Source: an uncultured bacterium (GTDB taxonomy: Bacteria; Cyanobacteriota; Vampirovibrionia; Gastranaerophilales; Gastranaerophilaceae). From it: 64,000 nt of DNA. Of the stretch, positions 33,757-41,175 are shown in pieces. How positions within the stretch are numbered: the stretch's first letter is position 1; the number at the start of each line of letters is the position of its first letter. Below the pieces are notes generated by a model, which worked only from the letters and a program-made list of their open reading frames with translations, did no database searches and was not told the DNA's origin. The stretch is taken from the NCBI GenBank assembly GCA_949035555.1, contig CAROLD010000003.1, forward strand, positions 1-64,000, in the 5' to 3' direction. The position numbers and the translations under genes were made by a program.

Positions 33757-34515
33757 ATGAACTACTCAGAAGACGGAAAACAATATCATATCGGTTTAAG
33801 AGCGGGCGATGTCGGGAAATACGTAATCCTTCCGGGCGACCCGAAAAGATGTGCAAAAATTGCACAATATTTTGATGACGCCAAACTTGTTGCTGACAAC
33901 CGTGAATACGTAACTTATACCGGTTATGTTGACGGTGAAAAAGTCAGCGTAACTTCAACGGGTATAGGCGGACCGTCTGCCGCAATTGCGATGGAAGAAC
34001 TTGTAAAATGCGGTGCACAGACATTTATTCGTGTTGGAACCTGCGGCGGTATGCAGTTAGATGTTAAAGGCGGAGATGTTGTCATTGCAACAGGTGCAAT
34101 AAGAGCGGAAGGTACTTCAAAAGAGTATGCTCCGATTGAATTCCCGGCTGTTGCAGATTTAGAGGTTACAAATGCGCTGGTTCAGGCTTCTAAAAATTTA
34201 GGCTATACCTGTCATGCAGGGGTTGTTCAGTGTAAAGACTCTTTCTATGGTCAGCACGACCCCGAGTCAAAATCCGTTTCTTACGAACTTTTGAACAAAT
34301 GGGAAGCGTGGAAACGCCTTGGCTGTCTGGCATCTGAAATGGAATCAGCGGCATTGTTTATTGTTGCAAGTTATTTGAAGGTTAAAGTCGGTTCAGTATT
34401 TTTGACGGTTGCTAATCAGGAACGTGAAAAAAATAATCTCGACAATCCTATTGTTCATGATACGGAAAAAGCTATAAAAACAGCTATTGAAGCTATAAAA
34501 ATATTAAAAGGATAA
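33757..34515 (+). CDS. udp: Uridine phosphorylase (PNP/UDP family)
   Basis: The 252-residue nucleoside phosphorylase has VILPGDPKRCAKIAQYFDD near 20, VTSTGIGGPSAAIAMEEL near 70, RVGTCGGMQ near 92, and SEMESAALFIVA near 195. These fit the hexameric uridine/purine NP-I family, closest in style to uridine phosphorylase. It splits uridine into uracil and ribose-1-phosphate, which DeoB (53989) can feed into central metabolism. ATG 33757 (MNYSEDGKQYHIGL) is used instead of 33715, which would lie in the skp terminator. Confidence 0.85.
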   Translation: MNYSEDGKQYHIGLRAGDVGKYVILPGDPKRCAKIAQYFDDAKLVADNREYVTYTGYVDGEKVSVTSTGIGGPSAAIAMEELVKCGAQTFIRVGTCGGMQLDVKGGDVVIATGAIRAEGTSKEYAPIEFPAVADLEVTNALVQASKNLGYTCHAGVVQCKDSFYGQHDPESKSVSYELLNKWEAWKRLGCLASEMESAALFIVASYLKVKVGSVFLTVANQEREKNNLDNPIVHDTEKAIKTAIEAIKILKG

Positions 34516-34521
34516 GATTTT

Positions 34522-36000
34522 ATGTTCGGTAAAAATAGAATGGAATATGTTATCAAAACATGTTCAACAGAAAATCCGCAGGATTTGCAAAATTTACTCA
34601 ATGAAATGTCTATGAACGGCTGGGAATTATACAGCATGCATGATTCAGGAGATGATGAGTCTTCTCAAATGAGCTGCATTTTTATGCGTCAGGCTAAACC
34701 GGAAAATAATTCTGACAGTGATATTATAAATATTTCGGATTTCAAAAGCCAGATGGAAAAAATGCTATCGCCAAAACTTACCGAATACGAAAAATGTCTT
34801 GAAATTCAATCAAAAATAAGACGTCAGAAAGAAAAAATTAACAAGGTTAAAGCAGAACTTGACGGCGAAGCTCCTGCTTCTGTTTCCAGAAAAAAACTTA
34901 ACGATAAAATTTCAGCAGGCTTGAAAGAACTTGAAGACTTGAAAGCCGAACTTAACAAAACTACATCGCCTGATTTGATGTATTCAAAGCTTCACGAAGA
35001 AAAACTTACAATCTATTTGAGTGAAGAATTGTTAGGATTTGTGGATGCAGACAGAGACAATTCAGGAGAAGAACTTATTGCAGAAACAGTTAAATCACGT
35101 CTGAAATTGACTGAACAAATCGGTTATATTATACCGAAAGTAGTTTTTAAAGATGATGAAAACCTTAACCCTTGCGAATTCAGTATCCGTATTCGCGGGA
35201 TGGAAGTTTTTAGAGCAGGTGTATGCCCTAATTATTTGATGTTCTATGCAGATGAACTTCACACCGAACATAAGATTAAAAATTCAATCAACGCGGTTGA
35301 TGAAATGACGGACAGAAAAGTTGTCTGGGTTGAAAAGGATAAAACAAAAGATTTCTGGCAAAAAGGTGTTACACCGTCTGAATATATTGCAAAAGCGCTT
35401 GAATATGTTGCTGTGAAATACGTTGAGGATCTTTTGGATTATGAAGACATAGACAAATATATTGAAGTTGTGGAAAAAGAAAACGAATTCCTTGTAGAAA
35501 ATATTATTCCTGACTTGTTAACATATTCGGATTTGAAATACGTGATGACAAGCCTTATTAAAGAAAAGGTTTCAATCAAAAATATTACATACATTTTTGA
35601 AAAAATAAACGATTTTGCGGAAGAAGGAAGCAAAGCAGATATTTTGAACAAAATAAGATTATCATTATCAAGACAAATCTGCCGTTCGTATACAAACGAA
35701 GACGAAGAAACCATCAGCGCGTTTGAACTTTCTGAAAAAACATATTCTGATATAGTTCTGGGCTGTGATGATACCGAAGATTGTTTGATAAAAATTGACG
35801 GTGAACTTGCCGAAAAATTAGCGGTTAAAATTCAGAAAAAGGCTAAAAAATTAGGTATACATTCGCCAAAACTTATTGTTCCGATGGATTACAGACAAAT
35901 ATTTTTCACATTGTTGTCGCTTTATTTGAACGATATAACAGTGCTTGCCTTGGAAGAAGTCGGCTGTACATTTAAAATTGACAGTCTCGGAGAAATCTAG
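34522..36000 (+). CDS. Soluble DUF4177/FlhA C-terminal-domain fusion protein
   Basis: This 492-residue protein has no membrane segment. Residues 1-57 match the DUF4177 pattern (MEYVIKTCST... NEMSMNGWELYSM). About 75-150 is a charged coiled coil. From about 170 to the end the sequence follows the cytoplasmic domain of FlhA, the flagellar type III export gate: GYIIPKVVFKD, FSIRIRGMEVFRAGV, VPDLL-like IIPDLLTYSDLKYVM, EKVSIKNITYIFEKINDFAE, RLSLSRQICRSY, and LALEEV as the last strand. FlhA normally has eight transmembrane helices before this domain; none is here and no flagellar genes are near. RBS AAAGGATAAGATTTT. It may be a repurposed docking platform. Role unknown. Confidence 0.65.
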   Translation: MFGKNRMEYVIKTCSTENPQDLQNLLNEMSMNGWELYSMHDSGDDESSQMSCIFMRQAKPENNSDSDIINISDFKSQMEKMLSPKLTEYEKCLEIQSKIRRQKEKINKVKAELDGEAPASVSRKKLNDKISAGLKELEDLKAELNKTTSPDLMYSKLHEEKLTIYLSEELLGFVDADRDNSGEELIAETVKSRLKLTEQIGYIIPKVVFKDDENLNPCEFSIRIRGMEVFRAGVCPNYLMFYADELHTEHKIKNSINAVDEMTDRKVVWVEKDKTKDFWQKGVTPSEYIAKALEYVAVKYVEDLLDYEDIDKYIEVVEKENEFLVENIIPDLLTYSDLKYVMTSLIKEKVSIKNITYIFEKINDFAEEGSKADILNKIRLSLSRQICRSYTNEDEETISAFELSEKTYSDIVLGCDDTEDCLIKIDGELAEKLAVKIQKKAKKLGIHSPKLIVPMDYRQIFFTLLSLYLNDITVLALEEVGCTFKIDSLGEI

Positions 36001-36118
36001 GGGGTAAATGCCGCTACCAATTGTGTTGTAATTTGTGTAATTGTTGTCGGACGGGGTATCATGCCACCAATTATGTTACACGTCGCACAATTATTTTAGA
36101 TTTTCTCGCCGGACTGGG
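36000..36118 (+). repeat. Longest copy of the dispersed intergenic repeat
   Basis: It starts GGGGTAAATGCCGCTACC and contains GGGGTATCATGCCACCAAT, GTTACACGTCGCACAATT and TTTTAGATTTTCTCGCCGG. It starts on the last base of the FlhA-C-like gene. Other copies are at 13573, 16745, 40821, 55387 and 59786. Confidence 0.75.
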
Positions 36119-36144
36119 GATTTTGCATAATTTTATTCAAATCA

Positions 36145-36184
36145 AAAAGCAGGGCGGAATTGAAAATTCCGCCCTGCTTTTTTC
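36145..36184. terminator. Bidirectional terminator next to proS
   Basis: AAGCAGGGCGGAATT pairs with AATTCCGCCCTGCTT; A-run on one side and T-run on the other, so it can serve both directions. Confidence 0.75.
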
Positions 36185-36190
36185 TGTTAA

Positions 36191-37951
36191 TTATTTTATA
36201 TTTTTAACTGCTTCAATAACTTTAGCCGCAGCTTCTTCCGGTTTCATTGCTGTTTTTTCGCCTGTTTCGCGGACAACAAATTCAACATTGCCTTCAGCGA
36301 TTGTTTTTCCGACGGTAATTCTGAACGGGAAGCCGATAAGGTCAGCATCTTTGAATTTTACACCCGGTCTTTCGTCGCGGTCGTCAATTACAGCTTCAAC
36401 ACCGTTTGCAATAAGTTCGTCATAAAGTTTTTGTGCAACGCTCATTTGAAGCTCATCTTTTGTACTTACAGGAACAACAATTGCGTGGTAAGGAGCGATT
36501 GAAAGCGGCCATTTAATACCCCAATCATCGTGGTGAGCTTCGACAGCGGCAGCGGCGGTTCTGGAAATGCCGATACCGTAACAGCCCATAATATATGGTT
36601 TTGCTTTTCCGTCTGCGTCAAGATAAACAGCGTTCATAGGTTTTGAATATTTTGTCCCTAATTGGAAGATGTTTCCGACTTCGATACCTCTTGTAACTTT
36701 TAACGGCTTGCCGCATTGCGGACATAATTCTCCTGCTTCTACAAGTCTGATATCTGTAACAATTTCAGGTAAATCAATTTCTTTACCAAAATTTGCGCCA
36801 ACCATGTGTCTGTCAGTTGAATTTATGCCTACAACAAAGTTTTTCAGGTCTTTGATTGTTTCGTCTGCAACAACTGTAACTTCATATTCGCCGTATTTTG
36901 CAACAGGTTTTTTGTTTTCGTCAACAGGACCGATAAATCCTGCAACTGCATTAAATCCGTTTTCTGCCATCATTTCTTCGATTTCGCCTGATGTTGCGAT
37001 GCGGATTTCCAAACCGCCTACAGCGTTGAGAAGTTTTGTTTCTTCAACCTGTTTATCTCCTCTGATAAGCGCCAATACAGGTTTTTTATCAACAATATAA
37101 ACAAGAGTTTTCAAAATAGTTGAAGCAGGAATGTTTAGGAATTCGCATAACTCTTCAATCGAATGAGTGTTTGGAGTATCCACAACTTTAGCTTCTGCAA
37201 ACCCGCCGTCAACAACAGCTTGAGGTAATTTTGAAACCGCGTGGTTTGAGTTTGCGGCATAATCGCAGTCGTCGCAGTAGAAAACATCATTTTCACCAGC
37301 ATCGGTGTCGGTGATTACCATGAATTCGTGGGAAACGCTTCCGCCGATTGCGCCTGAATCTGATTGAACAGCTTTTGTAGCAAGTCCGCATCTGTTGAAG
37401 ATATTTGTGTAAGCCTGCCACATATTTTGGTATTCTTTTTCAAGTTCTTCTTGTGAAGTTGAGAAGCTGTAAGCATCTTTCATAATGAATTCTCGTCCTC
37501 TCAAAAGTCCGAAACGCGGTCTTACTTCGTCTCTGAATTTTGATTGAATTTGATAAAGATTTACAGGTAATTGTTTGTAGGATTTCAAACCGTCACGTGC
37601 GATTGCAGTAATAATTTCTTCGTGAGTCGGTCCAAGACACATTTCACGGTTGTGGCGGTCTCTTAATCGCATCAATTCTTTGCCGTAAGCTTCCCATCTG
37701 CCTGATTCCACCCACAATTCTCTTGGCTGAACAAAAGGCATCAAAAGCTCCTGAGCACCTGCTTTATCCATTTCGTCGCGGACAATAGTTTCAACTTTTT
37801 TCAAAACTCTCCACATAAGTGGTAAATAATTATACACACCTGAGGTAAGTTTTCTTATATAACCTGCTCTTGCAAGCATTTTATGCGATACAACTTCTGC
37901 GTCTGAAGGAAATTCACGCATTGTCTGTACAAATAATTTTGACATTTTCAT
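36191..37951 (-). CDS. proS: Prolyl-tRNA synthetase
   Basis: This 586-residue class II synthetase is of bacterial type with an inserted editing (INS) domain at about 230-390 that clears Ala-tRNA-Pro. Class II motifs: motif 2 around FRDEVRPRFGLLRGREF (near 138) and motif 3 YGIGISRTAAAAVE (near 450). The C-terminal anticodon-binding domain ends VIEAVKNIK. ATG 37951 follows AGAGGAAAAA; another ATG two codons on is possible. The bidirectional terminator follows the stop. Confidence 0.94.
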   Translation of the reverse strand: MKMSKLFVQTMREFPSDAEVVSHKMLARAGYIRKLTSGVYNYLPLMWRVLKKVETIVRDEMDKAGAQELLMPFVQPRELWVESGRWEAYGKELMRLRDRHNREMCLGPTHEEIITAIARDGLKSYKQLPVNLYQIQSKFRDEVRPRFGLLRGREFIMKDAYSFSTSQEELEKEYQNMWQAYTNIFNRCGLATKAVQSDSGAIGGSVSHEFMVITDTDAGENDVFYCDDCDYAANSNHAVSKLPQAVVDGGFAEAKVVDTPNTHSIEELCEFLNIPASTILKTLVYIVDKKPVLALIRGDKQVEETKLLNAVGGLEIRIATSGEIEEMMAENGFNAVAGFIGPVDENKKPVAKYGEYEVTVVADETIKDLKNFVVGINSTDRHMVGANFGKEIDLPEIVTDIRLVEAGELCPQCGKPLKVTRGIEVGNIFQLGTKYSKPMNAVYLDADGKAKPYIMGCYGIGISRTAAAAVEAHHDDWGIKWPLSIAPYHAIVVPVSTKDELQMSVAQKLYDELIANGVEAVIDDRDERPGVKFKDADLIGFPFRITVGKTIAEGNVEFVVRETGEKTAMKPEEAAAKVIEAVKNIK

Positions 37952-38007
37952 AATAAATTTTTCCTCTCATAAATCCTTTTATGAGTAAATTTTACCACAA
38001 AAATATT

Positions 38008-38940
38008 TTAGCCTTCGTATTTGAAGTAATACAATTCATCTTTGACTTTTTGCAGGGGTAAAGAAAGAGTCCGGAAGTTTCTGATTGCTTCTTCGAGGTA
38101 GGCGATGTAATCTTCTGCAACATTCAGATTTTTGTTAATTTGGGCAAGAATGTAGTAAGCATCTCCTGTTTCGCCGCAAAACTCGATTTGCTTCATTGCG
38201 TAATCGTTTGCGGAGACGAAATCCTCTTTTTTCATAAGAATTTTTATGAGAATTTTGTAAGCTTCTTCGTCCATTTTGTTTAATTCGACGGTATTGCGAA
38301 GATTTTGTTCTGCATTGTCAAGGTCATTTTCTTCGTAGTAAATGACTGCAAGATTGAAATAAGCCCAGCTGTAGTCAGGCGAAAGACTTATTACTTTTTC
38401 AAACTTTTCTTTCGCTGACTCGGTGTCGCCGAACTCTTTCAGGATATTACCTATATAAAAATGGGCATAAATGTCTTCGTCATTTATGTCTATAGTTTTC
38501 TGGAAATAGTCAATTGCCTGTAGAAAATCCTTTTTTTTGAAATATACAAGCCCAATGTTGAAGTAAGAATTCGAGTCTTCAACATCAGAAGAAATTACCT
38601 GTTCAAAACATTCAATTGCTCTGTCATATTCTTGCAGTTCAGTGTAAACAAGCCCGAGATTATAGACTGCGTCCATCGCGTCAGGTTCTATTTCGACAGC
38701 TTTTTCATAGGCTTCTTTCGCTTTTTGGAATTTTTTCATCTTTTCATAGACAATTCCGAGATTGTAATAAATTCCGTCGTCATAGCTGAACATTTTTGAT
38801 AAATACAAAAGATGCTGCAAAGCTTCTTCGTTGAATCCGCAATCCATCAGGAGTACGGCAAGTTCGCGTCTTGCCTGAAAGTTTGAGGAGTCTTCTTTTA
38901 TAAGCCCTTGCAGTTCTTCAATTTTATCAAGTTTTGACAT
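38008..38940 (-). CDS. Tetratricopeptide-repeat protein
   Basis: The 310-residue protein is almost entirely TPR units: about seven 34-residue repeats from residue 18 to 290, with clear examples such as AVYNLGLVYTELQEYDRAIECFEQVI and AYFNLAVIYYEENDLDNAEQNL (given in part). There is no signal peptide, so it is a cytoplasmic scaffold for protein contacts. It starts four bases after the secreted-protein gene at 38945, so the two form an operon. Partner unknown. Confidence 0.85.
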   Translation of the reverse strand: MSKLDKIEELQGLIKEDSSNFQARRELAVLLMDCGFNEEALQHLLYLSKMFSYDDGIYYNLGIVYEKMKKFQKAKEAYEKAVEIEPDAMDAVYNLGLVYTELQEYDRAIECFEQVISSDVEDSNSYFNIGLVYFKKKDFLQAIDYFQKTIDINDEDIYAHFYIGNILKEFGDTESAKEKFEKVISLSPDYSWAYFNLAVIYYEENDLDNAEQNLRNTVELNKMDEEAYKILIKILMKKEDFVSANDYAMKQIEFCGETGDAYYILAQINKNLNVAEDYIAYLEEAIRNFRTLSLPLQKVKDELYYFKYEG

Positions 38941-38944
38941 ATCT

Positions 38945-39619
38945 CTAAATTACCGGAACATCAATAGGTTCAACTAAGATTACATTTAAAACTTCGCCTG
39001 AATTCAGATGGACATTTTTACCTTTTCTAATCATATCAGCGATGCTGTCATAAACAAAGTAACCTGCTGTTCCGAAAACTCCGCCCGCAGCCGCAACAGG
39101 AACAATTGCATACTGCCATCCGCTGTCAGTTACGTTTTTGCCCCATTCGATAGAGTTTTTGGTGATTTGACCTGATTTTTGGCAGGTTTGTTTCCACGCA
39201 TCAGCGTAACCTCTTGTTGTTGTAATTCCGCCGTCGGAAGTCATATCAGCACGACCGACGATGTTTAATGTTAGCGGAAGCTGGCGTCCGTTAGGTGTTA
39301 CAACGTGGTCAAAATCTAAGTATAGGATTGCGCCTTTAGACATTCTTTTAGCAGGGGTAACAGCTTTGATATTTCCGCGAACGATTGACCCCATTGGAAG
39401 AATTACGTCGTCTTCAGCTTTCTGGTCAGTTTCGAGCATAGCGGTGAAACTTGTGCCTGCTGTATTTACACTTGTATTAACAGGTGAAAGCATTTTCAAT
39501 GACAATTTAGTTCCCGCAGGAATTCTTTTAGTTTTTGCGTTTCCGTTGAACGGTGCGGCAAGTGTCATTTGTGCGGCAACAAACATTGTTAAAACTACTG
39601 CTAAAATTTTATTTTTCAT
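38945..39619 (-). CDS. Unknown secreted protein
   Basis: The 224-residue protein has a signal peptide (to LAAP, about residue 22). A beta-rich domain includes IPAGTKLSLKML, VILPMGSIVRGNIKAV and RMSKGAILYLDFD followed by TPNGRQLPL. A central GGVFGTAGYFVYDSI segment is weakly hydrophobic. The pattern G-S-x-x-x-G...R-x-x-K-G-A...P-x-G-x-x-x-P-L recalls the extracytoplasmic domains of VirB10/TrbI-like proteins, but the match is faint. RBS GAGGGATATTATT. It is followed by a TPR protein. Confidence 0.6.
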   Translation of the reverse strand: MKNKILAVVLTMFVAAQMTLAAPFNGNAKTKRIPAGTKLSLKMLSPVNTSVNTAGTSFTAMLETDQKAEDDVILPMGSIVRGNIKAVTPAKRMSKGAILYLDFDHVVTPNGRQLPLTLNIVGRADMTSDGGITTTRGYADAWKQTCQKSGQITKNSIEWGKNVTDSGWQYAIVPVAAAGGVFGTAGYFVYDSIADMIRKGKNVHLNSGEVLNVILVEPIDVPVI

Positions 39620-39696
39620 AATAATATCCCTCTTTTCTTCTGAAAGTATTTTAGCACATTTTTTGTGTTTTGTTAAGAGGGGGAGGAATATCCCTT

Positions 39697-39785
39697 GCGT
39701 GCTGAACCAGCACTGATAGACCCTGAATCAAGTTCAGGGTGACTGAACTACTATCGTCACTCCGGGCTACTACCCGAAGTCTATT
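39697..39785. repeat. REP-like palindromic repeat, left of HTH island
   Basis: It contains ACTGATAGACCCTGAATC and TTCAGGGTGAC, an inverted repeat (CCCTGAA/TTCAGGG), and TCACTCCGGGCTACTACCCG. A related element lies at 40691-40805. Confidence 0.6.
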
Positions 39786-39788
39786 ATA

Positions 39789-39998
39789 TTATTCATTTTC
39801 AACCAATTCAAAATGATAGCCGAGTATATCTAAAATATCTTGGGCTTCGGTAAATTTAATAGTTTTACGTCTTAATTTGTTTGTAATGTTATTAGGAGAA
39901 ACTTTTTTATTTTTTGGATGCTCAAGTTTTTCACACACTTCTTTTAGTGTGGTCCCTCTTTGAAATATGATAGTTTTTATTTCTTTCCTAATATCCAT
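39789..39998 (-). CDS. Short HTH-type DNA-binding protein
   Basis: The 69-residue protein resembles the protein at 13021: MDIRKEIKTIIFQRGTTLKEVCEKL, then NNITNKLRRKTIKFTEAQDIL and LGYHFELVE. This is a minimal helix-turn-helix layout (Cro/C1-like) with the recognition segment around SPNNITNKL. It is encoded in a small island with another XRE regulator. Divergent promoters occupy the 100 bases upstream. Confidence 0.6.
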   Translation of the reverse strand: MDIRKEIKTIIFQRGTTLKEVCEKLEHPKNKKVSPNNITNKLRRKTIKFTEAQDILDILGYHFELVENE

Positions 39999-40019
39999 TC
40001 TAACTATTATAAATTATTC

Positions 40020-40048
40020 TTGACAAAAGTTGTATCAAAATGTATTAT
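40020..40048 (+). promoter_or_regulatory. Sigma70-type promoter, plus strand
   Basis: TTGACA (40020-40025), 17-base spacer, TATTAT (40043-40048). It points toward the 14-codon ORF at 40115 and antisense to the XRE gene. Confidence 0.45.
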
Positions 40049-40114
40049 CAAACTATAATGCAACCTACATTTCTTTCTGGTTTGCTATTGTTAAGATTAT
40101 TAAAGGAGTTCAAT

Positions 40115-40159
40115 ATGAAATTTATTGGTCAATACTATTCTTATATGCGAATTTACTAA
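40115..40159 (+). CDS. 14-residue ORF behind strong promoter and ribosome site
   Basis: ATG 40115 follows AAAGGAGTTCAAT. The peptide begins MKFIGQYYSY and stops after 14 residues. It overlaps the 3' end of the XRE gene on the other strand. It could be a leader peptide, a truncated gene start, or the visible part of an antisense transcript. Weak call. Confidence 0.25.
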   Translation: MKFIGQYYSYMRIY

Positions 40160-40373
40160 CCAGCTCATCTAATGAAACATCAAGAGTATGAGCAAGTTTG
40201 AGCAATGTAGTAAATTTGAAATCAACGAGACCGTTTTCAATTCTGCTCAGAGTTGCTGAGGTAACACCACCGCGAGAAAATGCAATATTATTTAAAGAAC
40301 CTGATTTTCTTTTCCTAATATTTTGTACGTGTTTTCCAAATTCTATGAGATTGTGCCTATCTTGTTGTTTCAT
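40122..40373 (-). CDS. Cro/C1 (XRE) family transcription regulator
   Basis: The 83-residue regulator has a helix-turn-helix from residue 10 to 65: FGKHVQNIRKRKSGSLNNIA, then SATLSRIENGLVDFKFTTLLKLA and LDVSLDELV (given in part). ATG 40373 (MKQQDRHNL) is preferred; longer readings from 40409 or 40505 would run through a palindrome and into the divergent gene's ribosome site. No good ribosome site precedes it. It is divergent from the gene at 40453, with a 14-bp palindrome between, which suggests autoregulation. Confidence 0.75.
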   Translation of the reverse strand: MKQQDRHNLIEFGKHVQNIRKRKSGSLNNIAFSRGGVTSATLSRIENGLVDFKFTTLLKLAHTLDVSLDELVSKFAYKNSIDQ

Positions 40374-40408
40374 ATATGTAATAGTAGCGAATTTTTTTTT
40401 AATATTCA

Positions 40409-40422
40409 TTACACGTGTGTAA
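40409..40422. promoter_or_regulatory. Candidate operator palindrome
   Basis: TTACACGTGTGTAA has perfect 6-bp arms. It lies between the divergent XRE gene and the gene at 40453, where a repressor site would be expected. Confidence 0.4.
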
Positions 40423-40452
40423 CACTTAAGAATAATTTTTAAAGGAGGAAAA

Positions 40453-40692
40453 ATGGAAGAAAAAGAAAAAACAGAATTATTTTTTTTAGCGCAAGATGCA
40501 TACAAGCTGTCAGAAATTTTGCATTACCTTATCCGAAAAGAAATTTGTAACGGTGCGGATAATTTAAAATATCTTTCGGATATTGCAGAATCATTAAGCT
40601 GTGGTACAGAAACATTACTTAAATTAGTAGAAAAAATGCAATGCGAAAAGCCAACCGCAATCGAGGAGAGCGGCGACAGAACAGTAGAGTAG
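40453..40692 (+). CDS. Unknown small helical protein
   Basis: The 79-residue acidic protein has two or three predicted helices (LFFLAQDAYKLSEILHYLIRK in part; YLSDIAESLSCGTETLLKLVEKM in part) and no signal peptide or membrane segment. RBS AAAGGAGGAAAA is excellent. It is divergent from an XRE regulator across a palindrome, so it is probably controlled by it. No family recognised. Confidence 0.6.
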   Translation: MEEKEKTELFFLAQDAYKLSEILHYLIRKEICNGADNLKYLSDIAESLSCGTETLLKLVEKMQCEKPTAIEESGDRTVE

Positions 40693-40805
40693 TCATTCCG
40701 TGCTATGACAACGGAGTGACGTTGTATTCCTCTCCCCCTCGGGGAGGGTGCAATTGGCATTGATAGACCTTGAATCGCGCGCTTTGCGCTGTTTAGGGTG
40801 ACTTT
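40691..40805. repeat. REP-like palindromic repeat, right of HTH island
   Basis: It contains GTCATTCCGTGCTATGAC, CCTCTCCCCCTCGGGGAGGG, and TTGATAGACCTTGAATC with GTTTAGGGTGAC, related to 39697-39785. Confidence 0.55.
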
Positions 40806-40820
40806 TTTGTTATATGCAAT

Positions 40821-40942
40821 CGTGCAAATCTCAATACAATTGGCGGCAATATATTTACCCCCCCGTGCGGCGAGAAAATTTAAAACAATTGTACGATGTG
40901 TAACATAATTGGTGGCATATTACCCCGTGCGGCGAGCACCCC
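40821..40942 (-). repeat. Dispersed intergenic repeat copy, reverse orientation
   Basis: On the minus strand it reads GCTCGCCGCACGGGGTAATA, TGCCACCAATTATGTTACAC, then CTCGCCGCACGG and GGTAAATATATTGCCGCC. It has the same two modules as 36000-36118 in the opposite order. Confidence 0.7.
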
Positions 40943-41117
40943 AAAAAAAAGAGCCTCATTTGAGGCTCGTTAGAATTAAGAATAGCTGGAAGTATGAAAA
41001 AGATTATCTACATTTAAGCCGACATATGTGTTTTTTTCTATTGCCGCGCAAGGCTGTTTTTTCCTGCCCAGTCCGGCTAGTCTATATGAAGTTTTATTTA
41101 TCGTTTGAAAAATAATC
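40943..41117 (-). ncRNA. Candidate small RNA with strong terminator
   Basis: On the minus strand TACAAT at 41129-41124 is a possible -10. The transcript would end at GAGCCTC-AAAT-GAGGCTC followed by eight T (40968-40943). AGCCG and CGGCT within it can close a branched structure containing GCC/GGC stems. No gene on this strand could use that terminator, and no ORF of note is present. Together with the two repeat elements this accounts for the 483-base gap before mtnP. No known RNA family is recognised. Confidence 0.4.
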
Positions 41118-41175
41118 TTTTATATTGTAAAATTGCTGTATTGTAATAGATATATAAGATTAAGGGAAAATAAAT

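Noticed and set aside
34522..36000. A flagellar or type III secretion locus
   Set aside because: Only the FlhA-C-like domain is present; no membrane part, FliPQR, FlhB or ATPase is nearby.
36021..36425. Plus-strand ORF of 134 codons
   Set aside because: It starts in a dispersed repeat, crosses a terminator and then runs antisense through proS.
40909..41115. Plus-strand ORF of 68 codons
   Set aside because: It begins in a repeat, spans a hairpin terminator, and has no ribosome site or family match.
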